Translations under genes and position numbers: made by a program
Notes under the pieces: model-generated
The model's database searches: none
What the model was told of the DNA's origin: nothing
What the model saw: the letters and a program-made list of their open reading frames with translations, nothing else
NCBI GenBank assembly: GCA_965115885.1
Contig: OZ220479.1
Span: 3,162,001-3,226,000, forward strand
Length of the DNA stretch: 64,000 nt
Origin: BD2-11 sp965115885
GTDB taxonomy: Bacteria > Gemmatimonadota > Gemmatimonadetes > Longimicrobiales > Gaopeijiaceae
Direction: 5' to 3'
Shown: positions 51,264-60,078 of the stretch, piece after piece
How positions within the stretch are numbered: position 1 is the stretch's first letter
Layout of the letters: each line of letters opens with the position of its first letter

Positions 51264-54002
51264 ATGACAAAGGTCGGTTCGCAATGTCTGCGCCATCTCC
51301 CCCGAGCGTGCGTCGCGTTGGGGACCCTTCTCCTCTCCGGTTCTCTCGTCGCGCAGCAGGGAACCCTCTCCGTCCGAGTCGCGGACGCGGAGGATGGGAC
51401 CCCTGTCCCGGACGCGACGGTCGAGGTCGCGGGAGAGACGCCGGGCGCCACCGGAGCCGACGGCGAATTCTCCGCATCGGTGCCCGCCGGCACTCATTCG
51501 GTGATCGTGACGCTGATCGGCTACGAGACCACCCGTCTGGACGGGATCGCGGTGGACGCCGGTTCCACGACGACCGTCGAGATCCCGATCCGGTCCCGGG
51601 CCCTGATCCTCAACCCCGTGGTGGTCACGGCGTCGCGCCGTCAGGAGAAGGCGCTGGAGGCGCCGGCTTCCGTGTCCACGGTGTCGGCGTCCGAGATCCG
51701 GCGCACCATCGCCACGACCCCCGCCGACCACGTCCAGACGCAGCCCGGACTGGACGTCTTCCAGTCCGGGCTGACGGGCAAGAGCGTCGTCTCGCGCGGG
51801 TTCAACAACGTTTTCTCGGGGACGCTGCTCACGATCGTCGACAACCGCTACGCGCGCATTCCTTCCCAGCGCTTCAACTCCTTCGACCTGATCTCCACCC
51901 CCGACCTGGACATCGACCGCATCGAGGTCTCGCTCGGACCGGGCTCCGCCCTGTACGGGCCCAACGCCGCCGCGGGCGTGATGCACGTCATCACGGCGTC
52001 CCCCATCGATCGTCCCGGAACCAGCGTTTCGCTGGCCGCGGGCGAGCGCTCGATCTTCAGCGGTCAATTCCGCTCGGCCCACGCGTTCTCGGACCGCTTC
52101 GGATTCAAGCTGTCGGGGCAGTACATGCGAGGGGACGACTTCGAGTACCAAGACCCGATCGAGGTCGGGGCCGCCGCGGAGCCCGAGGCGAACCCCAAGA
52201 TCGCCGCCCGCGACTTCCTCTACCAGCGCTACGCCTTCGACGCCCGCGCCGACGTCCGCGGCGCGGACGGGGGCGCGTTCGTGCTGAACGGCGGAATGAG
52301 CCGGATGAACACCATCGCGCTCACAGGCATCGGGGCCGCGCAGGCCAAGAACTGGATCTACCCCTACGCTCAGGCGCGCTTCTCCAAGAACAGGTTCTTC
52401 GCCCAAGCGTTCTACAACACCAGCGACGCGGGAGACACCTACCTGCTGCGCACCGGCCAGGACATCGTGGACAAATCGTACGTGACGTCCGCGCAGGTTC
52501 AGCACGGCTTCGACTTGGGAGCGCGGCAGAGCTTCACCTACGGGATCGATCTGATTCGCACCAACCCGCGCACGGAAGGCACTGTGCTCGGCCGCAACGA
52601 GGACGACGACGCCTCCAGGGAGCTGGGCGTCTACCTGCACTCCGAGACCGCCCTCTCCGACAGGGTCGACCTGGTGGCGGCCCTGCGCGTGGACGACCAC
52701 AACCGGCTCGCCACGACCAACGTCTCGCCGCGCGTGGCGCTCGTGCTGGAGCCCGCGGAGGACCAGAGCTTCCGGTTCACCTACAACCGGGCCTTTTCGA
52801 CTCCCTCCACCAACAACCTGTTCCTGGACATCCTGGCCGCCCGGATCCCCATCCTCCCGGGCATCAGCTACGGCATCCGCTCGCAGGGAGTGCCGATGGG
52901 CGGCTACACCTTCGACCGCCAGTGCGCGGGCGGGATTCGGTCCCGCTGCATGTACTCGCCCCTGATGCCGGGGCAACCGTTGCCGGCCAACGCGGCCGTG
53001 TTCTGGGATCCGGTGATCGAGACCCTGCTTCCGCAGTTCGCGTCCATCCTTCCGCCCCAGTTGGGGCCGTTGCTCCCCCAGCTGGCCGCTCTGCTCGCGA
53101 CCCCGGGACCCGACGATCCCCCGCTCGGCACCGTCTTCGCCCGCTTCGACGTGGCCGCCGCGGGCGCGGGAAATCCGAACCCGTTCGTGCAGCTCGCCGG
53201 TCCGAACGTGATGGACGTTCCGGACGTTCTTCCCACCATCCACAACAGCTTCGAGCTGGGGTACAAGGGCCTGATCCAGGACCGGGTTCTGGTGGCCGCC
53301 GACATCTACCGCACGCGCATCGAAAATTTCGTGGGTTCGCTCCGGGTGGAGACCCCCAACGTCTTCTTCGATCCGGCGACGGTTCAGGACTACGTTCTGG
53401 CCCGGCTGAACCCGCTCGTCCAAGCGGGCCTGATCACCCCCGAATTGATCCAGGGGCCTCTGGCCACCGCCATCCGCGCGATCAGCAGCCTTCCGCTGGG
53501 GACGGTGGCCACGGACCAAGCCGACGCGCACGACCTGCTCCTCACCTACCGCAATTTCGGGGAGGTGTGGTACACGGGCGCGGATCTGGCTCTCGAGGTG
53601 CTCCTCTCCGACCAGCTGAGCCTCGACGGCAACTTCTCGTGGAAGAGCGCGGAGTGTTTCAACAGCGACGACGACGACTGCGACGACATCGAAGACGTCG
53701 CGCTGAACGCCCCCAGCCACAACGGATCCGTCGGACTCACCTACGCCGATCAGGGGAGCGGGCTCTCGGCACAGGGGCGCCTGCGCGCGACCGCCGGATT
53801 TCCGGTCAACTCGGGGGTCTACATCGGAGAGATCGACGGCTACCGGGTCGTGGACGCGTCGGTGAGCTACCGGCTGCCCTTCCGAGCGGGCACGACGCTG
53901 TCGGTTACGGCCAACAACCTGTTCGACAGCAACCACACGGAGTTCGTCGGCGCCGCGCCCCTCGGCAGGCTCGTGATGCTCCGGGTGCGGCACGACTTCT
54001 AG
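51264..54002 (+). CDS. TonB-dependent receptor with carboxypeptidase-regulatory N-domain
   Basis: 912 residues, full length. Signal peptide (VALGTLLLSGSLVAQ), a carboxypeptidase-regulatory-like domain (GTLSVRVADAEDGTPVPDATVEVAGETPGATGADGEFSASVPAGTHSVIVTLIGYETTRL), a plug domain (VVVTASRRQEKALEAPASVSTVSASEIRRTIATTPADHVQTQPGLDVFQSG...VSRGFNNVFSGTLLTIVDNRYARIPSQ) and a 22-strand barrel ending MLRVRHDF with terminal Phe. Imports a large substrate such as a siderophore or glycan across the outer membrane. The HNH gene starts only five bases after its stop. Confidence 0.9.
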   Translation: MTKVGSQCLRHLPRACVALGTLLLSGSLVAQQGTLSVRVADAEDGTPVPDATVEVAGETPGATGADGEFSASVPAGTHSVIVTLIGYETTRLDGIAVDAGSTTTVEIPIRSRALILNPVVVTASRRQEKALEAPASVSTVSASEIRRTIATTPADHVQTQPGLDVFQSGLTGKSVVSRGFNNVFSGTLLTIVDNRYARIPSQRFNSFDLISTPDLDIDRIEVSLGPGSALYGPNAAAGVMHVITASPIDRPGTSVSLAAGERSIFSGQFRSAHAFSDRFGFKLSGQYMRGDDFEYQDPIEVGAAAEPEANPKIAARDFLYQRYAFDARADVRGADGGAFVLNGGMSRMNTIALTGIGAAQAKNWIYPYAQARFSKNRFFAQAFYNTSDAGDTYLLRTGQDIVDKSYVTSAQVQHGFDLGARQSFTYGIDLIRTNPRTEGTVLGRNEDDDASRELGVYLHSETALSDRVDLVAALRVDDHNRLATTNVSPRVALVLEPAEDQSFRFTYNRAFSTPSTNNLFLDILAARIPILPGISYGIRSQGVPMGGYTFDRQCAGGIRSRCMYSPLMPGQPLPANAAVFWDPVIETLLPQFASILPPQLGPLLPQLAALLATPGPDDPPLGTVFARFDVAAAGAGNPNPFVQLAGPNVMDVPDVLPTIHNSFELGYKGLIQDRVLVAADIYRTRIENFVGSLRVETPNVFFDPATVQDYVLARLNPLVQAGLITPELIQGPLATAIRAISSLPLGTVATDQADAHDLLLTYRNFGEVWYTGADLALEVLLSDQLSLDGNFSWKSAECFNSDDDDCDDIEDVALNAPSHNGSVGLTYADQGSGLSAQGRLRATAGFPVNSGVYIGEIDGYRVVDASVSYRLPFRAGTTLSVTANNLFDSNHTEFVGAAPLGRLVMLRVRHDF

Positions 54003-54007
54003 CTCCA

Positions 54008-55129
54008 GTGCGGCGGGGCTTGTCCGAAGAGCGGCAACGCGGGCCCGTGCAGGGACCGCCTTCCGCCGAAGAGCAGCTCGCCTTTCTTCGCTCGCTCCAG
54101 CGTCTTCTGGACGAAGGCGGTTTCACCTCCAGCTACAAGTACGCGCTTCTCCACGCCATCGCCGACCTGTGCGTCCTCCGGGGCGACGACGGCGGAGGCG
54201 AACTGACGCTCCGCACGTCCGAGATCGCGGAGCAGTTCGTTCGGTTGTACTGGCACCAAGCCGCGCCGTTCGGCGTCGGCGATTTCAGCGGGATCCTGAA
54301 GCAGAACACGGGTCGACAGACGACTGTCCTCCGCGAATTGGAGCAGCACCGCAACCGGTACCGAGGCTCTCTCTCCGAGCTCGAGAAGAATCCATCGGAC
54401 TGGAGTCGTCTGCGGCGCGTGGTGGAGCGCACGGTGAAACGCATGCCTCTCTGGAAGTTGCAGACCTTTGGATCCGAGCGCCTGGACTTCCTGTACGACA
54501 ACGTCGGCACCGGCTCGGTCGTTCGACTCAAGCCCGGGATCGCCTACTGCTTCCGGGCTTTCCACCCGATGATCGTGGACATGCTGCAAGGAGTCTGGCT
54601 ACAGTTCGTTCAACGACGAAACCCGCAGATGTTGGGCCCTATCCCCGATCTACGGTCGTTTCTCTTCGGAGCTCGACGCGGCTCGCTCGACGCATTCCGT
54701 TCTCTGCTCCGAGAGGTGCAGCAGGGGGAGTGCTTCTATTGCGGTCGCGGAATCAGGTCGGGCGGGGCCGTCGACCACTTCATCCCGATGAGAAGATATT
54801 CCCTGGACTTGGGACACAACTTCGTGCTGGCCCACCGGAGCTGCAACTCGCGCAAATCCGACTTTCTCGCAGCCGAAGAGCACCTCGACCGGTGGATCGA
54901 GCGAAGCCGTGCCCGCCGCAACGAACTGGAGGAGGGCTTCGATCGACGCAGAGTCCCGCACGACTGGCCTGCGACCCGGCAGGTAGCGCACTGGGCCTAC
55001 GGTCAAGTGCACAGGACGGGCGGACAGGTTTGGGTTCTGGACAAGGAGCTGAGGCCGCTGTCGAGCAACTGGACGCGGATCCTTTCGGCGGCGCCTCGCA
55101 CGGACGTCGCGACCGGACCGACCTCGTGA
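54008..55129 (+). CDS. HNH endonuclease with N-terminal helical domain
   Basis: 373 residues from GTG 54008 (GTG 54047 would give 360). The N-terminal ~230 residues are a helical domain (LLDEGGFTSSYKYALLHAIADLCVLRGDDG, EIAEQFVRLYWHQAAPF, ILKQNTGRQTTVLRELEQHR). The C-terminal HNH domain has CFYCG, VDHFIPMRRYSLDLGHNFVLAHRSCNSRKSDF, i.e. zinc-holding Cys plus the catalytic His of DHFIP and the Asn/His of LGHNFVLAH. Probably a DNA or nicking nuclease. Its stop overlaps the GTG of the AlbA_2 protein (GTGA). It begins five bases after the TonB receptor stop, so it may be co-transcribed with it. Confidence 0.8.
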   Translation: MRRGLSEERQRGPVQGPPSAEEQLAFLRSLQRLLDEGGFTSSYKYALLHAIADLCVLRGDDGGGELTLRTSEIAEQFVRLYWHQAAPFGVGDFSGILKQNTGRQTTVLRELEQHRNRYRGSLSELEKNPSDWSRLRRVVERTVKRMPLWKLQTFGSERLDFLYDNVGTGSVVRLKPGIAYCFRAFHPMIVDMLQGVWLQFVQRRNPQMLGPIPDLRSFLFGARRGSLDAFRSLLREVQQGECFYCGRGIRSGGAVDHFIPMRRYSLDLGHNFVLAHRSCNSRKSDFLAAEEHLDRWIERSRARRNELEEGFDRRRVPHDWPATRQVAHWAYGQVHRTGGQVWVLDKELRPLSSNWTRILSAAPRTDVATGPTS

Positions 55130-57171
55130 TTCAGGGAGGCGAAACCGGCACGCCCGCGGGCGAGGCGAAGAGCGCGATCCTGCCGTTCAACCTGGACGAC
55201 CTTCTCCGCTGCCGGGGCGTGGAGTCGGAACGCGTGGAGTTCAAGGGATCCTGGAATCCCGAAACAACCGGCCCGCAGATTCTGAGCGCGATCTGCGCGT
55301 TCGCGAACGACTACCACAACCTGAACGGCGGCTACGTCGTGATCGGCGTGGAGGAGCGAGACGGCCGGGCGGACCTTCCGCCGCGCGGCCTCTCCGCCAC
55401 GGAAGTCGACGCCGCGCAGAAGTGGATTCGCGGCAACTGCAACCGGATGGATCCTCCCTATCCGCCCATCCTGTCGCCCGAGACGGTCGAGGGTCGGCTC
55501 ATCCTGGTGGTGTGGGCGCCCGGCAGCGAAATGAGACCACATCGCGCGCCGGGCGCTCGCGACGGCCGACTCCGGTACTGGATTCGCCTCGGCGCCGAAA
55601 CGATCGACGCCGAACAACGCGGAGACCTGCTGCGGGGGCTCGTCGAACAAACGGCCCGCGTGCCGTGGGACGACCGCAGAACGAGGGACGCGCGCGTCAG
55701 CGATCTTCGGGAGGCGAAGGTGCGCGAATACTTGCGCGACGTAGGCAGCGGGCTGCTGGACGAACCCAGCGGGACCGAGGTCTGCCGACGCCTGCGCATC
55801 ACGGTGAAAGTCAACGATCACGAAGTCCCCCGAAACGTCGGCCTCCTGTTCTTCTCCAGCGAGCCCGAGCGCTGGTTCCGAGGAGCCAAAATCGAAGTCG
55901 TGCACTTCGCCGGCGGGCGGGCGGGGGACGTGCAGGAGGAACGCACGTTTCGCGGCGGGTTGGCGGATCAGCTCCGTGACTGCCTGAACTATCTGGAGAA
56001 CCTTTCGACCGTCCACCTGCGGAAGCAACGGGACCGGAGCCAAGTGAGAGGGTGGGTCAGCTACCCCCTCCCGGCGTTGCGCGAGACGCTCGTCAACGCG
56101 GTGTACCATCGCGGCTACGACGCCGATCAACCAGAACCCACCAAGATCCACCTCCATCCCGGCCGGATCGAGATCGTCAGCTACCCGGGCCCCGTTCCGG
56201 GAATCGAACCCCGGCATCTGGAACCGGACGCTAGGGTCCCGGCCGTGCCCGCGCGGAATCGCCGCATCGGCGAGTTCCTCAAGGAGCTGAAGCTGGCTGA
56301 GGGCCGCCTTTCCGGGTTGCCGAAAGTGTTTCGGGCGATGGAAGCCAACGGATCCCCGACGCCGCGCTTCGAGTTCGACGAACAGAGGACCTTCTTCCAG
56401 GTCACGCTACCCGCACACCCGGAATACGCCGCGCTGTCGGCGCTTCGAGACGCCGCTCACTTGCGGGGACTCGGAGAATCCGCAGAGGCGTTTCGGCGCA
56501 TCGAGTCCGCCTGGGATTCCCATCGGGCTTCGGCGCTCCTCGCGTCGGAGATGATTCGGGGGCTCGCGGAACGCGGAGAGACGGAACGCGCCGAAGAGGT
56601 GATGAAGACGTTCTCGGCGCAGGGGCCCGAAAGCTCCGTCGCGCATGTCCTGAACGTCCTGGCCGAGGCGCTGATCGGAGCCGGCGAAAAGGAACGGGCG
56701 AGACGCCTGCTAAAGACGAGGAGGGACCGGGGGATCGTGTCCGTCCAAGATGCGGTCGACGCCGCCATTCTCGCCCGACGCGCACGGGATTCGCGCACCG
56801 CGCACCGGTATTTCGAGCGTGCGGGAGACGGAGTGCACGCCGATCCGCGCGCGCTTCTCGAGTTCGCGCAGACCAAGTTGTGGCTGGCGGGGAAAGCTCA
56901 TCGGCGTCGGGACCGAACGTCGAATCGCAAACTTCTCGCGGAGGCGCGCGCTTTGTTGGAGCGGGTCGTCCAGCTCGACGCCTCGCCCGCACGCCATGCT
57001 TGGGCATGGCGGGAACTCGCGCGAACCCTCCGCCGCCTAGGGATGCCGGTCCGCGAGGTCGAGGACGCGTACCGGAAAGCGATCAAGTTGCTGCCGAACG
57101 AGTCTAGGTTCGCCGAGGAGCTGAAGAGAATCTGCGCGCCGAGAAGATCGACGCACGGCGGGAAAGGTTGA
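55126..57171 (+). CDS. AlbA_2 (Schlafen-like) + GHKL ATPase + TPR protein
   Basis: 681 residues; GTG start overlapping the HNH stop. N-terminal AlbA_2/Schlafen-type domain (ESERVEFKGSWNPETTGPQILSAICAFANDYHNLNGGYVVIGVEE) typical of DNA/RNA-binding transcription regulators. The middle has an HATPase_c_4-like region (YPLPALRETLVNAVYHRGYDADQPEPTKIHLHPGRIEIVSYPGP, N-box NAVYH). The C-terminus is a TPR-like helical array (AHLRGLGESAEAFRRIESAWDSHRASALLASEMIRGLAERGETERAEEVMKTF). Proteins with this AlbA-ATPase pair are commonly linked to regulation or phage defence. Coupling to the HNH suggests the nuclease is the effector and this protein the sensor or ATP switch. Exact role unknown. Confidence 0.75.
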   Translation: MIQGGETGTPAGEAKSAILPFNLDDLLRCRGVESERVEFKGSWNPETTGPQILSAICAFANDYHNLNGGYVVIGVEERDGRADLPPRGLSATEVDAAQKWIRGNCNRMDPPYPPILSPETVEGRLILVVWAPGSEMRPHRAPGARDGRLRYWIRLGAETIDAEQRGDLLRGLVEQTARVPWDDRRTRDARVSDLREAKVREYLRDVGSGLLDEPSGTEVCRRLRITVKVNDHEVPRNVGLLFFSSEPERWFRGAKIEVVHFAGGRAGDVQEERTFRGGLADQLRDCLNYLENLSTVHLRKQRDRSQVRGWVSYPLPALRETLVNAVYHRGYDADQPEPTKIHLHPGRIEIVSYPGPVPGIEPRHLEPDARVPAVPARNRRIGEFLKELKLAEGRLSGLPKVFRAMEANGSPTPRFEFDEQRTFFQVTLPAHPEYAALSALRDAAHLRGLGESAEAFRRIESAWDSHRASALLASEMIRGLAERGETERAEEVMKTFSAQGPESSVAHVLNVLAEALIGAGEKERARRLLKTRRDRGIVSVQDAVDAAILARRARDSRTAHRYFERAGDGVHADPRALLEFAQTKLWLAGKAHRRRDRTSNRKLLAEARALLERVVQLDASPARHAWAWRELARTLRRLGMPVREVEDAYRKAIKLLPNESRFAEELKRICAPRRSTHGGKG

Positions 57172-57175
57172 TCGA

Positions 57176-57193
57176 AAAAGCCGAGCTTCTCGG
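57176..57193 (-). terminator. Possible rho-independent terminator between the converging operons
   Basis: On the minus strand: CCGAG-AAG-CTCGG then C and TTTTT. A 5-base GC stem with a 3-base loop and T5 tract, about 200 bases past the stop of the last gene of the five-gene operon. The same hairpin can serve the plus-strand gene ending at 57171, but without a T-run. Confidence 0.4.
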
Positions 57194-57392
57194 TCCCGTG
57201 CCGATCCGAATAAACTCGTGGCGCAGGGTACAATGTCCCGAGAGGTAGGAGGTAGGGGAGAGCAGGGAAACCGAAGCCGTTGGCATGGGCCTTGTCCTCT
57301 CGCGACGAGAGCTTCTCCGCAGTCCGTCCGGAGCCACGCCCATTTCCCACCTCCCAAGTCCAATCATTCGCATTCGTCCGCCGGACGGACCG

Positions 57393-58307
57393 TCATTCGG
57401 CTGCAGACGCCGAATCGGATCTCTTGGGCATGATCTCGTCGAGCTTGTTCCATGGCGTGGACGCCAGCGAACGGCGAAGCGCAAGACGAGCGAGACGCAC
57501 CGCAGCCTCCGACACGTGAGTCTTCCTGATTCTTCCTTCCTCCCTCAAAACGCCATGGAGGTGGCGGACGATCTGAGCTCTCGCCCGAACCTGGTTGATC
57601 ACGGTCAGCCTGCGGAGCGACAGCATCACGAGCTGCTCCCACGCCGACTTGCTCGCGTGGAGAGCAGCGTGAGCCGCCTTGCGTGAAATCGCGGCATCGG
57701 AACCAGACGTGGCACACGCCACCTGACGGGCGAGTTCGTAACGCCACCAAGCCCGGGCCAGCGGGCAATCGGAATAGACGGAGACGTTCCCGCGAACGAC
57801 GGCGAGACCTCCCGTGCGACGCAGGAAAGTGCGCGTCCGAAGCTCCGGACCACGCTTGCCCCCAAGCAAGAGTGCCTGTTCCAGCTCGAATCCGCTTGCC
57901 CCCAAGCAACCGTTCTCGATCCACGCGATGTGGCAAAGCATCCAGAACAACGGCTGCGCGGCGACTTCCGCGCGCACCCGCCCTCTCCACGCCCTGCCGA
58001 TCTCCTCCTCCAGTTCGATGGGCGGATCCCGGTATTCGGCGACCGTCAGCCGGATGCGCGGCATGGGCGGAGCCTCGATCCGCGTGCCGAGACCCAGCCG
58101 CAGCCTCGCGCGCAGGCGCTTCCCGAGCGACTCGGGGCCCGCGCGAAGCGTCTCCCTGAGATCCGCCTGGGCCTCTCGGACACGCATCCGAATCCTCTCG
58201 ACCTCATCCGGATCCGCGCCGCGGTGCTCCTTGCCCGCGAAGATGAGACTGCGGTGCCATTCCGCAAACCGACCACCCACCCGGGCGAGCAAGGCCGGAT
58301 CGATCAT
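57393..58307 (-). CDS. DUF6339-like protein, paralogue A (genome-conflict operon)
   Basis: 304 residues. Same architecture as the next gene: N-terminal LLARVGGRFAEWHRSLIFAGKEH, AEYRDPPIELEEEIGRAW, LFWMLCHIAWIENGCLG, RTRTFLRRTGGLAVVRGNVSVYSDCPLARAWWRYELARQV, and QIVRHLHGVL...AAVRLARLALRRSLASTPWNKLDEI. The block R..R..LRR.GGL..VRGNVSVYSDC.LARAWWR recalls DUF6339 (from memory; a profile search is needed). All-helical, no signal, no obvious catalytic motif. Last gene of the five-gene operon, 24 bases after paralogue B. Confidence 0.75.
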   Translation of the reverse strand: MIDPALLARVGGRFAEWHRSLIFAGKEHRGADPDEVERIRMRVREAQADLRETLRAGPESLGKRLRARLRLGLGTRIEAPPMPRIRLTVAEYRDPPIELEEEIGRAWRGRVRAEVAAQPLFWMLCHIAWIENGCLGASGFELEQALLLGGKRGPELRTRTFLRRTGGLAVVRGNVSVYSDCPLARAWWRYELARQVACATSGSDAAISRKAAHAALHASKSAWEQLVMLSLRRLTVINQVRARAQIVRHLHGVLREEGRIRKTHVSEAAVRLARLALRRSLASTPWNKLDEIMPKRSDSASAAE

Positions 58308-58331
58308 CGTGCAGGCGTCGGGGGACTCTTC

Positions 58332-59276
58332 TCAGCTCGGGACCGACGTCCATCGGCCCCGATCGGGGCGCTCCGTTCTCCGCCCGTCGGTTTGCGCCAC
58401 GACCTCGTCCAGTTCCTTCCACGAAGCGGACGCCAACGAGCGTCGATGCCCATGGCGAGCGAGCCGCACGGCGGCTTCCTTCACGTGCGCCTTGCCGAAT
58501 CCTTCTCCGTCCCGCAAAATGCCGCCCAGATGCCGAACGATCTGTGCCCTGGCCCGCTTCTCGTTGATGACCGTGAGCCTGTACAACGAGAGCATGACCA
58601 GCTCCTCCCACGCCGGCCGGTTTTCGTGGAGGATTTCGTGGGCCTCTTCGCGCGAGATCGCCGCTTCGGATCCCGCCGTGGCTTCCTCGACTTGGCGGGC
58701 GAACTCGCATCTCCACCACGCTCGGGCCAACGTACAGTCGGAATAGACGGAGACGTTGCCGCGGACCGTGGCGAGCCCCCCCATGCGGCGCAGGACGTTT
58801 CGGGTTCGATTTTCGAGGGTTCGTCTCCCGCCCATCGACAACGCATCCGCCAGCTTGGACCCGCTCCGCCCCAGCGAGCCGTCTTCGATCCATCGGATAT
58901 GGCAAAGCGTCCAAAAGAGTGGCCGGGACGCGATGTCGGCATCGAGCTTGCCCACCCACGCCGTGCCGATCTCCCGTTCCAGCCCCAATCCGGGCTCCCG
59001 GTATTCGGCGGCCTCGATCACCGGCCGCGGAAGGGGCGGGGCCCCTATCTTGGCACCGAGTCCGATTTTCAGCGCGGAGCGCAGATATCGCCCCAAGCAT
59101 CCATGACCCCGTTCGATGGCGCGGCTGAGCGCTCGCTGCTTCCGCTCGACGCCCGAGACGATCTCCATTCCCGCCGAGCGCCCTTTTCTCTTGTGCTTCT
59201 TTCGCTCGAAGATGAGGCCGTCCTGCCACTCCGCGAACGGTCCGCCCGCCCGTTCCAGCAAACCGTGGTTGGGCAT
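58332..59276 (-). CDS. DUF6339-like protein, paralogue B (genome-conflict operon)
   Basis: 314 residues from the ATG at 59276 (MPNHGLLERAGGPFAEW). This start was chosen because it aligns exactly with paralogue A's start and lies ten bases past the upstream stop; a longer form from 59315 would overlap the previous gene by 29 bases. Shared blocks: LFWTLCHIRWIEDGSLG, RTRNVLRRMGGLATVRGNVSVYSDCTLARAWWRCEFARQV, WEELVMLSLYRLTVINEKRARAQIVRHLGGIL, AAVRLARHGHRRSLASASWKELDE. By eye well over half of the C-terminal 150 residues are identical to paralogue A. A recent tandem duplication is likely; both copies are intact. Confidence 0.75.
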   Translation of the reverse strand: MPNHGLLERAGGPFAEWQDGLIFERKKHKRKGRSAGMEIVSGVERKQRALSRAIERGHGCLGRYLRSALKIGLGAKIGAPPLPRPVIEAAEYREPGLGLEREIGTAWVGKLDADIASRPLFWTLCHIRWIEDGSLGRSGSKLADALSMGGRRTLENRTRNVLRRMGGLATVRGNVSVYSDCTLARAWWRCEFARQVEEATAGSEAAISREEAHEILHENRPAWEELVMLSLYRLTVINEKRARAQIVRHLGGILRDGEGFGKAHVKEAAVRLARHGHRRSLASASWKELDEVVAQTDGRRTERPDRGRWTSVPS

Positions 59277-59286
59277 CTCGTCCACT

Positions 59287-60078
59287 CTATCCGTCACCGT
59301 CGTGGCCCTCTCCATGGAGCGGGCGGAACGGTGCCAGCGCGGTGGCCGCCCATGCGGGATCGTAGTTGTCGCTTTTGTCCCACAAGTCGACGCCTTCGGC
59401 TTCGAGACGGGCGCGAATCTCGTCCAAGAGAGCCTCGTCCTGTGGCCTCGCCGACTCGTCCAAGCAATTCGGAAGCTGGCTGCACGCGCTCACGAGCGCC
59501 GCGATGTGGAGGGATCGGTCCTTTTTCGCCGTACGATAGATGTCGGGAGCCACGCGCACGTTGAAGCGAAGCCATTCCGAGGTTGGGTCGGGGTCGACGC
59601 GCATGCGGCCATCGGCCAATTTCCGGTCCTCCTGGATCCTGATCAGGGATCCCGCAAGCGGTTCGACCCTGTAGACGCTGCTGCGGGCCAGCCACGATCC
59701 TGCAGGAATCGTGACGGACTCGCCGCGCCAAGCGTCGCTCAGACCCTTGTCGGACAGGGTGCATCGATCGGTCGCCACCATGCCCGGAAGGATGTACACG
59801 GGTTGGCGCACGTCCCTGGGATCCCAATCCACCGTCTGCTCGGCGAGCGTGGACAGCCGCGTGTCGGAGTAGAGCGTGCTCGGACATCGCACCTCCGTGG
59901 CCCACCCGGCGAGACCGACTCGCAGCAATTCCTGCAGCTGCACCGCGCCCGCACCCTTGATGCGATGCCGAATCGTGGCGCTCGTCCGCAGCAGCGTGAC
60001 CTCGGGTTCGTAGCGCGCGTCCTCCCAATCCATGTCGAGGTCGCCGTCGCGAAGCAGAGGAATCGTAGCGGCGGTCAC
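59287..60078 (-). CDS. Unknown 263-residue protein coupled to the GHKL ATPase
   Basis: Begins at GTG 60078, overlapping the ATPase stop (GTGA). No family recognised. Features: acidic N-terminus (IPLLRDGDLDMDWEDARYEPEVTLL), a mostly beta-looking central region (IPAGSWLARSSVYRVEPLAGSLIRIQEDRKLADGRMRV; RQPVYILPGMVATDRCTLSDKGLSDAW), and a helical part (AALVSACSQLPNCLDESARPQDEALLDEIRARLEAEGVDLWD). No signal peptide and no known nuclease motif. Tight coupling to the ATPase suggests a direct partner. Confidence 0.7.
   Translation of the reverse strand: MTAATIPLLRDGDLDMDWEDARYEPEVTLLRTSATIRHRIKGAGAVQLQELLRVGLAGWATEVRCPSTLYSDTRLSTLAEQTVDWDPRDVRQPVYILPGMVATDRCTLSDKGLSDAWRGESVTIPAGSWLARSSVYRVEPLAGSLIRIQEDRKLADGRMRVDPDPTSEWLRFNVRVAPDIYRTAKKDRSLHIAALVSACSQLPNCLDESARPQDEALLDEIRARLEAEGVDLWDKSDNYDPAWAATALAPFRPLHGEGHDGDG

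Noticed and set aside
48764..54007. Very long plus-strand frame running into the HNH gene
   Set aside because: The part before 54008 overlaps the CehA and TonB genes in another frame and is Arg/Gly-rich; only the last 373 codons look real.
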